Source of the DNA: DATCHW01 sp036508135
GTDB lineage: Bacteria; Bacteroidota; Ignavibacteria; Tepidaquicellales; Tepidaquicellaceae
Reading direction: 5' to 3'
Length of the DNA: 6,145 nt
Assembly (NCBI GenBank): GCA_036508135.1
Contig: DATCHW010000210.1
Coordinates: 1-6,145 of the forward strand
The translations under genes and the position numbers were made by a program. The notes under the pieces were generated by a model that saw only the letters and a list, made by a program, of their open reading frames with translations, did not search any database and had not been told where the DNA came from. Shown one piece after another: positions 1 through 5,688 of the stretch. The stretch's first letter is position 1; the number at the start of each line of letters is the position of its first letter.

Positions 1-372
1 TTCAAGTTCTTTTAGCCGGTTTTCATTTTCGTCTGTGATTTCAAGTTCATGGCACTCTAAATTATACGGGGTATTATCGAGATAATTTTTCCTTTTATGG
101 GTGTAACGGTATTTATACGGGTCACAACCCGTAAAAGCCCAACCTACAAGTTTATGTACGTTAATTGATATTTTTGTTTTATCTTTCACAAGATTGACAG
201 AGAGATATTTAGAACCGGGCTGAATATAGGCGGTAAGCTCTTTGTAGCGAAGGTTATTTGTACCGTCCGTTGAATTCATTCTTTTGGATGAATATATTTT
301 CCCGTTTGAGCAGGCAAAGTAATCCGGATAATCCGGAATAGACTTATATATTAAATCGGTTTTTTTAGGCAT
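1..372 (-). CDS. NUMOD4/HNH-type endonuclease, C-terminally truncated by window edge
   Basis: The frame starts at ATG 372-370 and stays open for 124 codons to the window edge, so the C-terminus is missing. Residues 11-29 (SIPDYPDYFACSNGKIYSS) resemble the NUMOD4-type motif found at the front of phage HNH and homing endonucleases. Residues 72-80 (VHKLVGWAF) match the VHRLVAxAF segment that normally precedes the HNH core. A degenerate core then follows: H92, then D99-N100 and N104-L105-E106, corresponding to the usual NH-x-DGN-x-x-N-N...NLE pattern. The family cuts DNA with a beta-beta-alpha-metal active site and is common in phages and mobile elements. The gene is divergent from an S24-type repressor, which supports a mobile-element origin. 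No Shine-Dalgarno is visible. The family call is made from motifs alone; whether the core is catalytically intact is uncertain. Confidence 0.65.
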   Translation of the reverse strand, partial: MPKKTDLIYKSIPDYPDYFACSNGKIYSSKRMNSTDGTNNLRYKELTAYIQPGSKYLSVNLVKDKTKISINVHKLVGWAFTGCDPYKYRYTHKRKNYLDNTPYNLECHELEITDENENRLKELE

Positions 373-420
373 AATTTGCTAATTTAATTTTTTGTTTATG
401 ATTTTTTCCTGGTGTTGCAG

Positions 421-480
421 ATATAAACTATTTGTATTATATTGTGAGAGTAATATAATCTACATAACAAATATAAACTA
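421..480. promoter_or_regulatory. Candidate divergent promoter/operator with palindrome and 10-mer direct repeats
   Basis: Two exact copies of ATATAAACTA lie at 421-430 and 471-480, 50 bp apart. Between them is a perfect inverted repeat, ATTATATT (436-443) and AATATAAT (452-459), separated by 8 bp. Each arm contains a TATAAT hexamer, on the minus strand at 441-436 and on the plus strand at 454-459. The plus-strand box has a possible -35 (TTGTAT, 432-437) at 16 bp spacing; the minus-strand one has only a weak -35 (TGTAGA, 464-459). The site lies between the divergent nuclease and repressor genes, so it is the obvious place for the repressor to bind and switch both. The repeats are seen directly; the operator role is inferred. 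Confidence 0.5.
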
Positions 481-491
481 AATGATTTATT

Positions 492-520
492 TTGTCAAGA
501 TGGTATTAATCAACTAATTT
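492..520 (+). promoter_or_regulatory. Possible second promoter for the repressor gene
   Basis: TTGTCA at 492-497 and TAATTT at 515-520 are spaced by 17 bp, a reasonable sigma70-like arrangement. It would start transcription near 527, about 20 bp before the repressor ATG. The region is very AT-rich, so chance matches are likely. The alternative plus-strand promoter is the TATAAT at 454-459. Confidence 0.25.
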
Positions 521-547
521 ATAACTGTAAAATAAACAAATACTAAA

Positions 548-1189
548 ATGGATAAAAAAATTTTCAGCGCCCGGCTGACGCAGTTTGCAAATGCGGTTAG
601 CTCTACGAAAGCAGAATTTGCCGGTATAATAGAAATGTCCCCCCAGATGCTGCATAAATACCTCAACGGTGAGAGGTTACCACTGCCGGAAATCCTGAAT
701 AAGATTCACAAAGCAGGATGCAACCTGAATTGGCTTCTTAATGGAGAAGGCGAGATGATGGTGATAAAACAGGAAAGCATTAAGAAAACGAAGAGAATCC
801 CTGTACTCGGGGAAGTAGAATGCGGCGTTCCTGTTTATACACAGATGAACGGTGATTCTTTAAAGTATTATGAACTCTCGGATATAAGCCATTATTTAAA
901 TCCGTTTATTGCTATAGCACGGGGCGACTCGATGGCACCATATATAAATCCGGGAGACCTGCTCCTATGCGTTGATGATCCTGCAAAGATAAAAGACGGA
1001 AGGGCAGTTGTGGTGAATTTCAAAACAATTCCGGACTCTTATATGAGTAATGCTAAACTGATAAGATTTATGGGTAATGATAAGATTATGTTATATTCCA
1101 TAAACACAAAATTTCCTCCCACCGTACACAAAAAAAGCGATATTTATAAGATATATAAAGTGGTGAAAATCATCAGGGAAGTAAGATAA
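548..1189 (+). CDS. CI/LexA-like transcriptional repressor (XRE HTH + S24 peptidase)
   Basis: This 213-residue protein has the size and layout of phage CI-type repressors. Residues about 8-66 form an XRE/Cro-type helix-turn-helix, ending in NLNWLLNGEGEM, a signature commonly seen in this group. A short basic linker (78-83) follows. Residues about 84-213 are a LexA/UmuD-like S24 peptidase domain. The likely self-cleavage bond is C92-G93 in GEVECGVPV, a Cys-Gly pair as in UmuD rather than the Ala-Gly of LexA and lambda CI. The catalytic dyad is probably Ser128 (in GDSM) and Lys170 (in NAKLIRF). Such proteins hold mobile-element genes silent and are inactivated by RecA-stimulated self-cleavage after DNA damage. 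It is divergent from an HNH-type nuclease gene, with a palindromic site between them, which suggests autoregulation. The ATG is preceded by an A-rich leader with no Shine-Dalgarno. Confidence 0.9.
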   Translation: MDKKIFSARLTQFANAVSSTKAEFAGIIEMSPQMLHKYLNGERLPLPEILNKIHKAGCNLNWLLNGEGEMMVIKQESIKKTKRIPVLGEVECGVPVYTQMNGDSLKYYELSDISHYLNPFIAIARGDSMAPYINPGDLLLCVDDPAKIKDGRAVVVNFKTIPDSYMSNAKLIRFMGNDKIMLYSINTKFPPTVHKKSDIYKIYKVVKIIREVR

Positions 1190-1216
1190 CAATTAATAAT
1201 TAGAAATTAATAATTG
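1190..1216 (+). repeat. AT-only hairpin built from a tandem 11-mer, possible weak terminator
   Basis: AATTAATAATT occurs at 1191-1201 and again at 1205-1215. The segment 1190-1216 also folds on itself: CAATTA pairs with TAATTG, one A-A mismatch follows, then five more A-T pairs close an AGA loop. It begins immediately after the repressor stop codon and is followed by six T residues at about 1223-1228. It could end transcription weakly between the two convergent genes, but the stem is almost entirely A-T, so this is uncertain. The rest of the convergent gap (1217-1274) shows nothing further. Confidence 0.3.
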
Positions 1217-1274
1217 AAAGAAATTTTTTGTCCTTTTGTTTATAGAAGAGATTTATATTTTTTAATTAATAAAA

Positions 1275-2165
1275 TCAGTCATTCAGTTTTAATGTCATAA
1301 CCCAGGATTTAAATTCAAAGTCTATATCGGAAATATTTTTATTAAGAATTTCCTCAAGAAATTTCTTTCCTGTAATATCTTCGCTATATCTGCTGCGGAA
1401 GGTTTTGTAAAATTTTTTCAATAATTCTTTTTCCTGAAGGTACATGCACAGATATCTTGCCTGAGCATAATTGAACCCGCTGTTTTCACCATAAAATTCT
1501 TCATCACCGGTATTCACAAGATAATCGATACTCTTGTATGATTTATCATTAATATCCTTCTGCAGGCGTGGAAGCCGCCAGTTAACATATCCGATAATTT
1601 TTTTGTTATTCAATGAACATCGTTCATAGAGTGAGCCAAGCCCTTCATTAAACCAGGAAGGTATATCCGGAAAATCATATCTCACAAAAGCGTGTGTCAT
1701 TTCATGCACAAGCGTTCCCGAGCCTGTATTTATATTCATCAGCATTGCTTTTTTAGATGACTTGTAATAGCCGTAGGGAGAGAGGTCATCATAATCATTA
1801 TACAATGTCTTTGCCCAGAATTTGTACGTTTTATCATCCTTGAAAAGAAATATCTTTATAACTTCATCAGGTTTTATTTCAAAGTAATCATTATAAAAGC
1901 ATTCTTCAGCAGAAGCAATAGTATTATCAATAATTTTCCGTGTTTCATTTTCCGTAAGGTTACTTGCAATTACAAAGCAGGAAGAAGTCTTTATTATGAA
2001 ATCATTGCTCAGAGTGCTTTTTAATTCATTGATAGTGGAGTCATAATTGAATTCAATAGAATCTTTTACGGTTTCAGGAGTTTTTTTATTTTCAATACCG
2101 GGAATACTTCTTCCGTTACAATTAAAAAAGAACAGCAAGAAAATAAATAACAATTTATTCGGCAT
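1275..2165 (-). CDS. Probable lipoprotein zinc metallopeptidase (HEXXH gluzincin-like)
   Basis: The 296-residue protein starts with a signal sequence: K4, a hydrophobic run to F14, then Cys16 in FFNC. This is a loose lipobox (Asn at -1), so outer- or inner-membrane lipidation is likely but not certain. The catalytic motif is HEMTH at 154-158. W171-F172-N173-E174-G175 follows and supplies the probable third zinc ligand, Glu174, the arrangement of gluzincin/peptidase-MA-type enzymes. The segment from 233 on (YAQARYLCMYL) resembles the helix that follows the active site in that group. The substrate is unknown. Residues 17-60 are probably a flexible spacer. The gene begins 20 bp after the mntP stop on the same strand, so the two may be co-transcribed. 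The start codon has no Shine-Dalgarno. Catalytic type is well supported; family placement is moderate. Confidence 0.75.
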   Translation of the reverse strand: MPNKLLFIFLLFFFNCNGRSIPGIENKKTPETVKDSIEFNYDSTINELKSTLSNDFIIKTSSCFVIASNLTENETRKIIDNTIASAEECFYNDYFEIKPDEVIKIFLFKDDKTYKFWAKTLYNDYDDLSPYGYYKSSKKAMLMNINTGSGTLVHEMTHAFVRYDFPDIPSWFNEGLGSLYERCSLNNKKIIGYVNWRLPRLQKDINDKSYKSIDYLVNTGDEEFYGENSGFNYAQARYLCMYLQEKELLKKFYKTFRSRYSEDITGKKFLEEILNKNISDIDFEFKSWVMTLKLND

Positions 2166-2185
2166 AAAAAAATTTATCTAATTTT

Positions 2186-2749
2186 TCAATTAATATATAA
2201 GTGTTCAAATAAAATCCTGACCCCTATTATAATCAATATCGCTCCGCCTATCAGTTCCATTTTCTTTCCGAACCTTATCCCAAGTTTATTTCCAAGCTGT
2301 ACACCAATTAAAGATAATATTCCCGTTACGACACCAATCACAATTCCCGGGAACCATATATTCACTTTTAGCATTGCAAAACTGAGACCAATTGCGAAAG
2401 CATCGATGCTTGTTGCAATACTCAGCATCACCAGGTTCATTCCTTTAGAAGGGTCAAGGTTATCAGGTACCTCGTCTTTGGCAAAACCGGATTTTATCAT
2501 TCTAACCCCCACGAAAGCGAGTAAACCAAAGGCAATCCAATGGTCTATAAATACAATATAATCCTGAATCCATGACCCGAGAAACCATCCTAATATCGGC
2601 ATCAAAAACTGAAATAATCCGAAATGAAATGAAAGTCTGAAAGTGGGGCGTAAACCTCTTGTAATTTCTTTAGCACCGGAACATATTGAAACAGCAAATG
2701 CATCCATCGCAAGTCCGAGTGCGATTAATAAAATTTCCGGCAACGACAT
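2186..2749 (-). CDS. mntP: Manganese efflux pump MntP
   Basis: The 187-residue length is normal for MntP (formerly YebN), an inner-membrane exporter that protects cells from excess Mn2+. Six membrane segments can be seen at about 4-24, 36-60, 66-88, 105-126, 132-152 and 164-184. The two halves carry the paired family motif: GLAMDAFAVS around Asp16 and ATSIDAFAIGLSF around Asp116. Both acidic residues lie within the membrane and are needed for transport in characterised members. The charged loop at 87-103 separates the halves. The gene lies between the deoxyhypusine-synthase-like gene upstream and the metallopeptidase gene 20 bp downstream, all on the minus strand. In many bacteria mntP is controlled by a yybP-ykoY manganese riboswitch or by MntR, but I see no convincing riboswitch core in the 165 bp upstream. 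The identification is firm. Confidence 0.95.
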   Translation of the reverse strand: MSLPEILLIALGLAMDAFAVSICSGAKEITRGLRPTFRLSFHFGLFQFLMPILGWFLGSWIQDYIVFIDHWIAFGLLAFVGVRMIKSGFAKDEVPDNLDPSKGMNLVMLSIATSIDAFAIGLSFAMLKVNIWFPGIVIGVVTGILSLIGVQLGNKLGIRFGKKMELIGGAILIIIGVRILFEHLYIN

Positions 2750-2759
2750 CGGTTACTAT

Positions 2760-2903
2760 TTAATATTGTCTTTCAATAAATCCGTATCCGAAAAATACTC
2801 CTAAGCCAAGATTTACTTTCTCGGTTGAATACCAGCACCTGATTACAAGTCCGGTTATATTCCTGTAAATTTTTAGTTTTAAATTCCCTCCCCCTTTAAT
2901 CAT
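2760..2903 (-). CDS. Possible 47-residue small ORF upstream of mntP
   Basis: An ATG at 2903-2901 opens a 47-codon frame ending in TAA at 2762-2760. It fits tightly between its neighbours: 11 bp after the deoxyhypusine-synthase-like stop and 10 bp before the mntP ATG, the spacing expected of an operon gene. The predicted peptide is basic near the N-terminus (K3, K9, K11, R14) and has a glycine/aromatic stretch, NLGLGVFFGYGF (31-42), near its end. I do not recognise it. The first codons (GGG GGA GGG) look unlike coding sequence, so the true start could be later or the frame could be chance. The alternative is an ordinary untranslated leader for mntP. Confidence 0.25.
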   Translation of the reverse strand: MIKGGGNLKLKIYRNITGLVIRCWYSTEKVNLGLGVFFGYGFIERQY

Positions 2904-2914
2904 AAATTTTGATT

Positions 2915-3943
2915 TTATTTTTTAAAGAGAAACATCGTCTGGAATTCGCGTTTCTTTCTGTTTTTCCAGTTACCTTTATGATAAGCATAGCCCGCAATTA
3001 GAGGCATTGCTATTGTGGCTTCCGCATATACCATTTGTTCATAAGTCGTGTCAACTTTGCCCCAGCTGCTTGCTTCTTTCAGCGTAGAGCCGGAAAGTGC
3101 ACCGTCTCTTTCATCCGCAACGGTAATCTGAATTGCATATTTATGCATAGGCACATATTTTTCCAGGACTTCAGCCGCTACAACAATATCCTGAGTAAAG
3201 TTCTTAGGAACTCCGCCGCCCACCATAAAAATTCCTGTTTCAAATGCTTCAAGTTTTATTTTGGTAAGTTCAAGAAAATCTTTAGCGGAGTCAATTGAGA
3301 CATTTTTAACAGGATTATTCCACTGATGATGAACGAATCCGAAGCCGGCAGAGCAATCTGAGAATGCCGGGACAAAAATCGGAACATTGTGCTCATAAGC
3401 AGTAAGAACTACCGAATCTTTGTTCTTTCCTTTTTCGGAAAGGTATTTTCCCATATGCCAGATGAATTCGCGGGAAGAGTAAGGTCTCTTTTCGAGAGTA
3501 TCGCAGATGTCAGCTATTGTCATATCACATACGCGGAGGTCGTCCTCGTCAATAAATGTATCATATATCCTGTCAATGTGCAGTTCTCTCAGTTCACTAT
3601 CATCCACAAACGGAGTACCGATATAATGCTTAAACCCAAGCCCTTCAAAAAAGTCCTGGTCAACTATAATTGCACCGGTTGAAACTATTGCATCAACCAT
3701 ATTATTTCGAATCATATCCACAACAACATTTTTTAATCCTGCAGAAAAAAGCGAACCGGCAAGACATAAAATCACGGAACATTTTTCATCTGCAAGCATC
3801 ATATCATAATATTTAGATGCGCGGTATAAATTCCTTGCCTGAAAAGCCATATTCTTATAAGATTCAACGAGAGGAATTACATTGTGAGCCTTAATATCAA
3901 AATGCTGAATTGTTTCCTTCAAAAAGTCTTTCTTAGTCTTCAT
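2915..3943 (-). CDS. Deoxyhypusine synthase family protein (bacterial, polyamine/homospermidine-type)
   Basis: The 342-residue protein belongs to the deoxyhypusine synthase fold, an NAD-dependent aminobutyl transferase that takes its four-carbon unit from spermidine or a related polyamine. The NAD-binding Rossmann-type core spans most of the chain. VSTGAIIVDQDFF (87-99) corresponds to the family's TAGG-type loop. VGGGVPKN (241-248) is a glycine-rich nucleotide loop. EASSWGKV (290-297) contains Lys296, the equivalent of the catalytic lysine that forms the imine intermediate in the human enzyme. Bacteria lack eIF5A, so the product is probably a free polyamine such as homospermidine rather than a modified protein; this is family knowledge, not visible here. 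The enzyme is expected in the cytoplasm. It is the first gene of the minus-strand run ahead of mntP. The ATG has no Shine-Dalgarno. Confidence 0.88.
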   Translation of the reverse strand: MKTKKDFLKETIQHFDIKAHNVIPLVESYKNMAFQARNLYRASKYYDMMLADEKCSVILCLAGSLFSAGLKNVVVDMIRNNMVDAIVSTGAIIVDQDFFEGLGFKHYIGTPFVDDSELRELHIDRIYDTFIDEDDLRVCDMTIADICDTLEKRPYSSREFIWHMGKYLSEKGKNKDSVVLTAYEHNVPIFVPAFSDCSAGFGFVHHQWNNPVKNVSIDSAKDFLELTKIKLEAFETGIFMVGGGVPKNFTQDIVVAAEVLEKYVPMHKYAIQITVADERDGALSGSTLKEASSWGKVDTTYEQMVYAEATIAMPLIAGYAYHKGNWKNRKKREFQTMFLFKK

Positions 3944-3961
3944 AAATATATGTTTTTATAG

Positions 3962-3990
3962 GTATTATTTAATTATAATTTATAAATCAA
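3962..3990 (-). promoter_or_regulatory. Possible promoter for the deoxyhypusine-synthase-like gene
   Basis: Reading the minus strand, TTGATT (3990-3985) and TAATAC (3967-3962) are separated by 17 bp. Transcription would start about 12 bp before the ATG. The surrounding 60 bp is nearly all A/T, so the match is weak evidence. Confidence 0.3.
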
Positions 3991-4071
3991 TATAATATTT
4001 TAAAGTGAGAAATTAAACATTAATTAGATGAAATAAAGGAGATGATGATTAATAGGTAGTAAGAGGTTTTC

Positions 4072-4189
4072 CACTTTCTTAAACGAATCTCGATTCGTAA
4101 AGGAATAAATTTTAGATTCTCAATCGGAAAATTGGTAAACAGACTGGAAAAATGTTTCGAAGGTAGATCTTCGAAACTAGGAGAAAGTG
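4072..4189 (+). ncRNA. Candidate structured RNA or palindromic element (closed multi-hairpin)
   Basis: CACTTTCTT (4072-4080) pairs with GAGAAAGTG (4181-4189), 9 bp with one G-T pair, and encloses three smaller hairpins. The first is ACGAATC (4083-4089) with GATTCGT (4092-4098). The second is CAAT (4121-4124) with ATTG (4131-4134), extendable by a T-G pair. The third is GTTTCGAAG (4154-4162) with CTTCGAAAC (4169-4177), nine perfect pairs around a 6-nt loop. The plan resembles a multi-branched RNA. The plus strand is preferred because a hairpin and T-tract follow on that side only. No promoter is evident. The alternatives are a palindromic intergenic repeat or a small MITE, although no flanking target duplication is seen. 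The pairing is directly visible; the RNA role is inferred. Confidence 0.4.
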
Positions 4190-4220
4190 ATTACATCTTC
4201 AAAATTAGCTACATTTTTCG

Positions 4221-4261
4221 CATGACCTGTTTCTGAGGTTGATGGCATAATGTTTTTTTTT
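4221..4261 (+). terminator. Possible rho-independent terminator
   Basis: CATGACCT (4221-4228) pairs with AGGTT-G-ATG (4236-4244), giving eight pairs with one bulged G and one G-T pair around a 7-nt loop. A run of nine T residues follows at 4253-4261. The 8-nt gap between stem and T-tract is longer than ideal. It would terminate a plus-strand transcript coming from the structured element just upstream, since no plus-strand protein gene lies nearby. Confidence 0.35.
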
Positions 4262-4397
4262 AAGTTTTTAAAAGAAAGTTTTTGTCGGAAATAATTTAAG
4301 AAATGTTTTATTTTATTTCAAGAAAAAAAAGAGGGGATAAATTTAATGGGATATTGAACGTGGATGGAACGGATTTGCGGGGGTTAATTTTCAATAT

Positions 4398-5675
4398 TTA
4401 TTGAACCGTTAGAGCATATTCTGCTTCAGAGTTTAACAAATTTATTTTTTGAACTAATTTTATAATATAACCTATAAATTTTACACTTTCACCATTTTCT
4501 AATCTAAATGCTTTAATAACATTTTTTAAAGTATCTTTTTGTTCAGTGCTTAAATCATCAATAATTAACATAACTTTTAAATCAGTTTTGAAAGCATTAT
4601 GCAGTAAAGTATTTAATTCCAAACCAATTTGTTGTTCATGGATATCTTTATGGATCTCCTTTATCCAATTTGTAACTTTTTTTTGAAGAAATTCATTCTT
4701 AAAAATATAATCAATAATTTTTTTAGACCAATCTTCTATTGTTTTATGACGCATTTGTCTATCTGTTACTATACTAAAATTAGATGCAAACTTCATTAAT
4801 TGTGGAATAACCTGACCATTAAAATAATTTGATTTATCTAAAGAACGATACTTTTTCTGTCCGAAACACTCATATTCGATAATATTAATATCCAAGGGAT
4901 GTTTAGATTGTTTATTATAAACGATTAATAATGCATCTGGGATAGATCTAATCCCCGGTATGCTGAATCCATCATGAACTTCAACTCCTGTTGATAAAAA
5001 CATTCTATTTTCAGGAATTAATATTGTTTTATTTTCAGGATAATGAGGAAAAAGAGAATAAAAATTTTCATTTACTAATGTTTCAATACCTATTATTCTA
5101 TCGGTTTCGTTCAAAAAATTAATTGTTTGAAAAGTACCTAAAACTTTAATTTTGGCTTCAGGTATATCTTCCATTATTTTTTCAAGTTCTGACGGTTTAA
5201 GATTTTCTGTTTCAATCTCTGCGATTGAATCTTCTATTTCTGTTGTTCCATTAGGTACTTCTTCAACAGGATTATACTTAAATTCATGAAATGTTTCCGA
5301 TTTATTTTTATTGAATTTATCAGTGATTAATTTGCTTGCCTTCTCATCCAGACTCCTTACACCTCGTATGTATTTCAAAGACCAATATTTTCCTCCTGTT
5401 TGGGATAATATTTTTAGTTCAAAAGGTTTACAATACTCTATACACGATAATGTAAGACAATGAACATAACTATCAGCATCTTTCCATGGTTTATTGTCTG
5501 TAAAATCTGTAAGTGTCCCCCTTGCACCACATAAACTTTGATTATTTATTTTTACGGCTAAATAAATGATGTCACCTGTTTGAGGACCTCTATTTAGAAA
5601 TCCTGCAACCTTTTCACTAATGCATAAATTATAATTTTCGACATTAGAACCGCAATGTAATATTCTTATTGACAT
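4398..5675 (-). CDS. Putative EVE/PUA-like domain fused to PD-(D/E)XK-like nuclease
   Basis: I do not recognise a named family for this 425-residue protein; the following is read from its motifs. Residues 1 to about 125 look like an EVE/PUA-type module: TGDIIYLAVK (33-42), GARGTLTDF (50-58), then KPW (62-64) and a later strand pair. Such modules read modified bases. An acidic linker (136-175) follows. Residues about 180-330 follow the PD-(D/E)XK order: E198 in a first helix, PDALLIVY with D247, INIIEYEC with E267 and E269, then a helix containing GQVIPQLMKF (287-296) reminiscent of a RecB-type Q motif. The usual lysine is replaced by E269, as in BamHI. The C-terminal part (about 335-425) includes DLKVMLIIDDLS (365-376) and may be a separate alpha/beta unit. 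Sampled lines are about 23% GC against about 40% in mntP, suggesting transfer. The gene lies 13 bp after an unrecognised gene. A modification-dependent restriction role is inferred. Confidence 0.5.
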   Translation of the reverse strand: MSIRILHCGSNVENYNLCISEKVAGFLNRGPQTGDIIYLAVKINNQSLCGARGTLTDFTDNKPWKDADSYVHCLTLSCIEYCKPFELKILSQTGGKYWSLKYIRGVRSLDEKASKLITDKFNKNKSETFHEFKYNPVEEVPNGTTEIEDSIAEIETENLKPSELEKIMEDIPEAKIKVLGTFQTINFLNETDRIIGIETLVNENFYSLFPHYPENKTILIPENRMFLSTGVEVHDGFSIPGIRSIPDALLIVYNKQSKHPLDINIIEYECFGQKKYRSLDKSNYFNGQVIPQLMKFASNFSIVTDRQMRHKTIEDWSKKIIDYIFKNEFLQKKVTNWIKEIHKDIHEQQIGLELNTLLHNAFKTDLKVMLIIDDLSTEQKDTLKNVIKAFRLENGESVKFIGYIIKLVQKINLLNSEAEYALTVQ

Positions 5676-5688
5676 AATTTATACAAAT

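Larger units (their letters stand above)
3944..4397. other. Gene-free stretch between two minus-strand genes
   Basis: No convincing reading frame is present in these 454 bp. The first 80 bp are A/T-rich and probably hold the promoter of the downstream deoxyhypusine-synthase-like gene. Positions 4072-4261 contain the inverted repeats and T-tract described separately. Positions 4262-4397 contain homopurine and homopyrimidine runs: AAGTTTTT at 4262-4269, repeated at 4276-4283, an A8 run at 4323-4330, and two copies of GGGATA at 4334-4339 and 4348-4353. I find no clear terminator hairpin for the gene ending at 4398; the A8 run is a T8 run on the minus strand but lacks a stem in front of it. Confidence 0.6.

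Noticed and set aside
2750..2914. yybP-ykoY manganese riboswitch upstream of mntP
   Set aside because: The location is right, but I cannot find the paired conserved loop motifs or a closing stem. A GGGGGAGGG run alone on the minus strand is not enough. A covariance-model search would settle it.
3035..3298. Plus-strand 87-codon open frame
   Set aside because: It lies wholly antisense within the well-supported deoxyhypusine-synthase-like gene and its product resembles nothing.
3389..3682. Plus-strand 97-codon open frame
   Set aside because: It is also antisense inside the deoxyhypusine-synthase-like gene, a by-product of that gene's codon pattern.
4037..4059. AGGAG followed by a five-codon ORF (MMINR)
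   Set aside because: The AGGAG abuts the first ATG, other genes here do not use Shine-Dalgarno sites, and so short a frame is expected by chance.
4154..4177. tRNA-like TTCGAAAC sequence
   Set aside because: The TTCGAA is part of a perfect inverted repeat; no cloverleaf, acceptor stem or anticodon arm can be drawn around it.
4323..4353. Terminator for the nuclease-like gene at the minus-strand T8 run
   Set aside because: The two GGGATA copies are direct repeats, not inverted, and no stem precedes the T-run.
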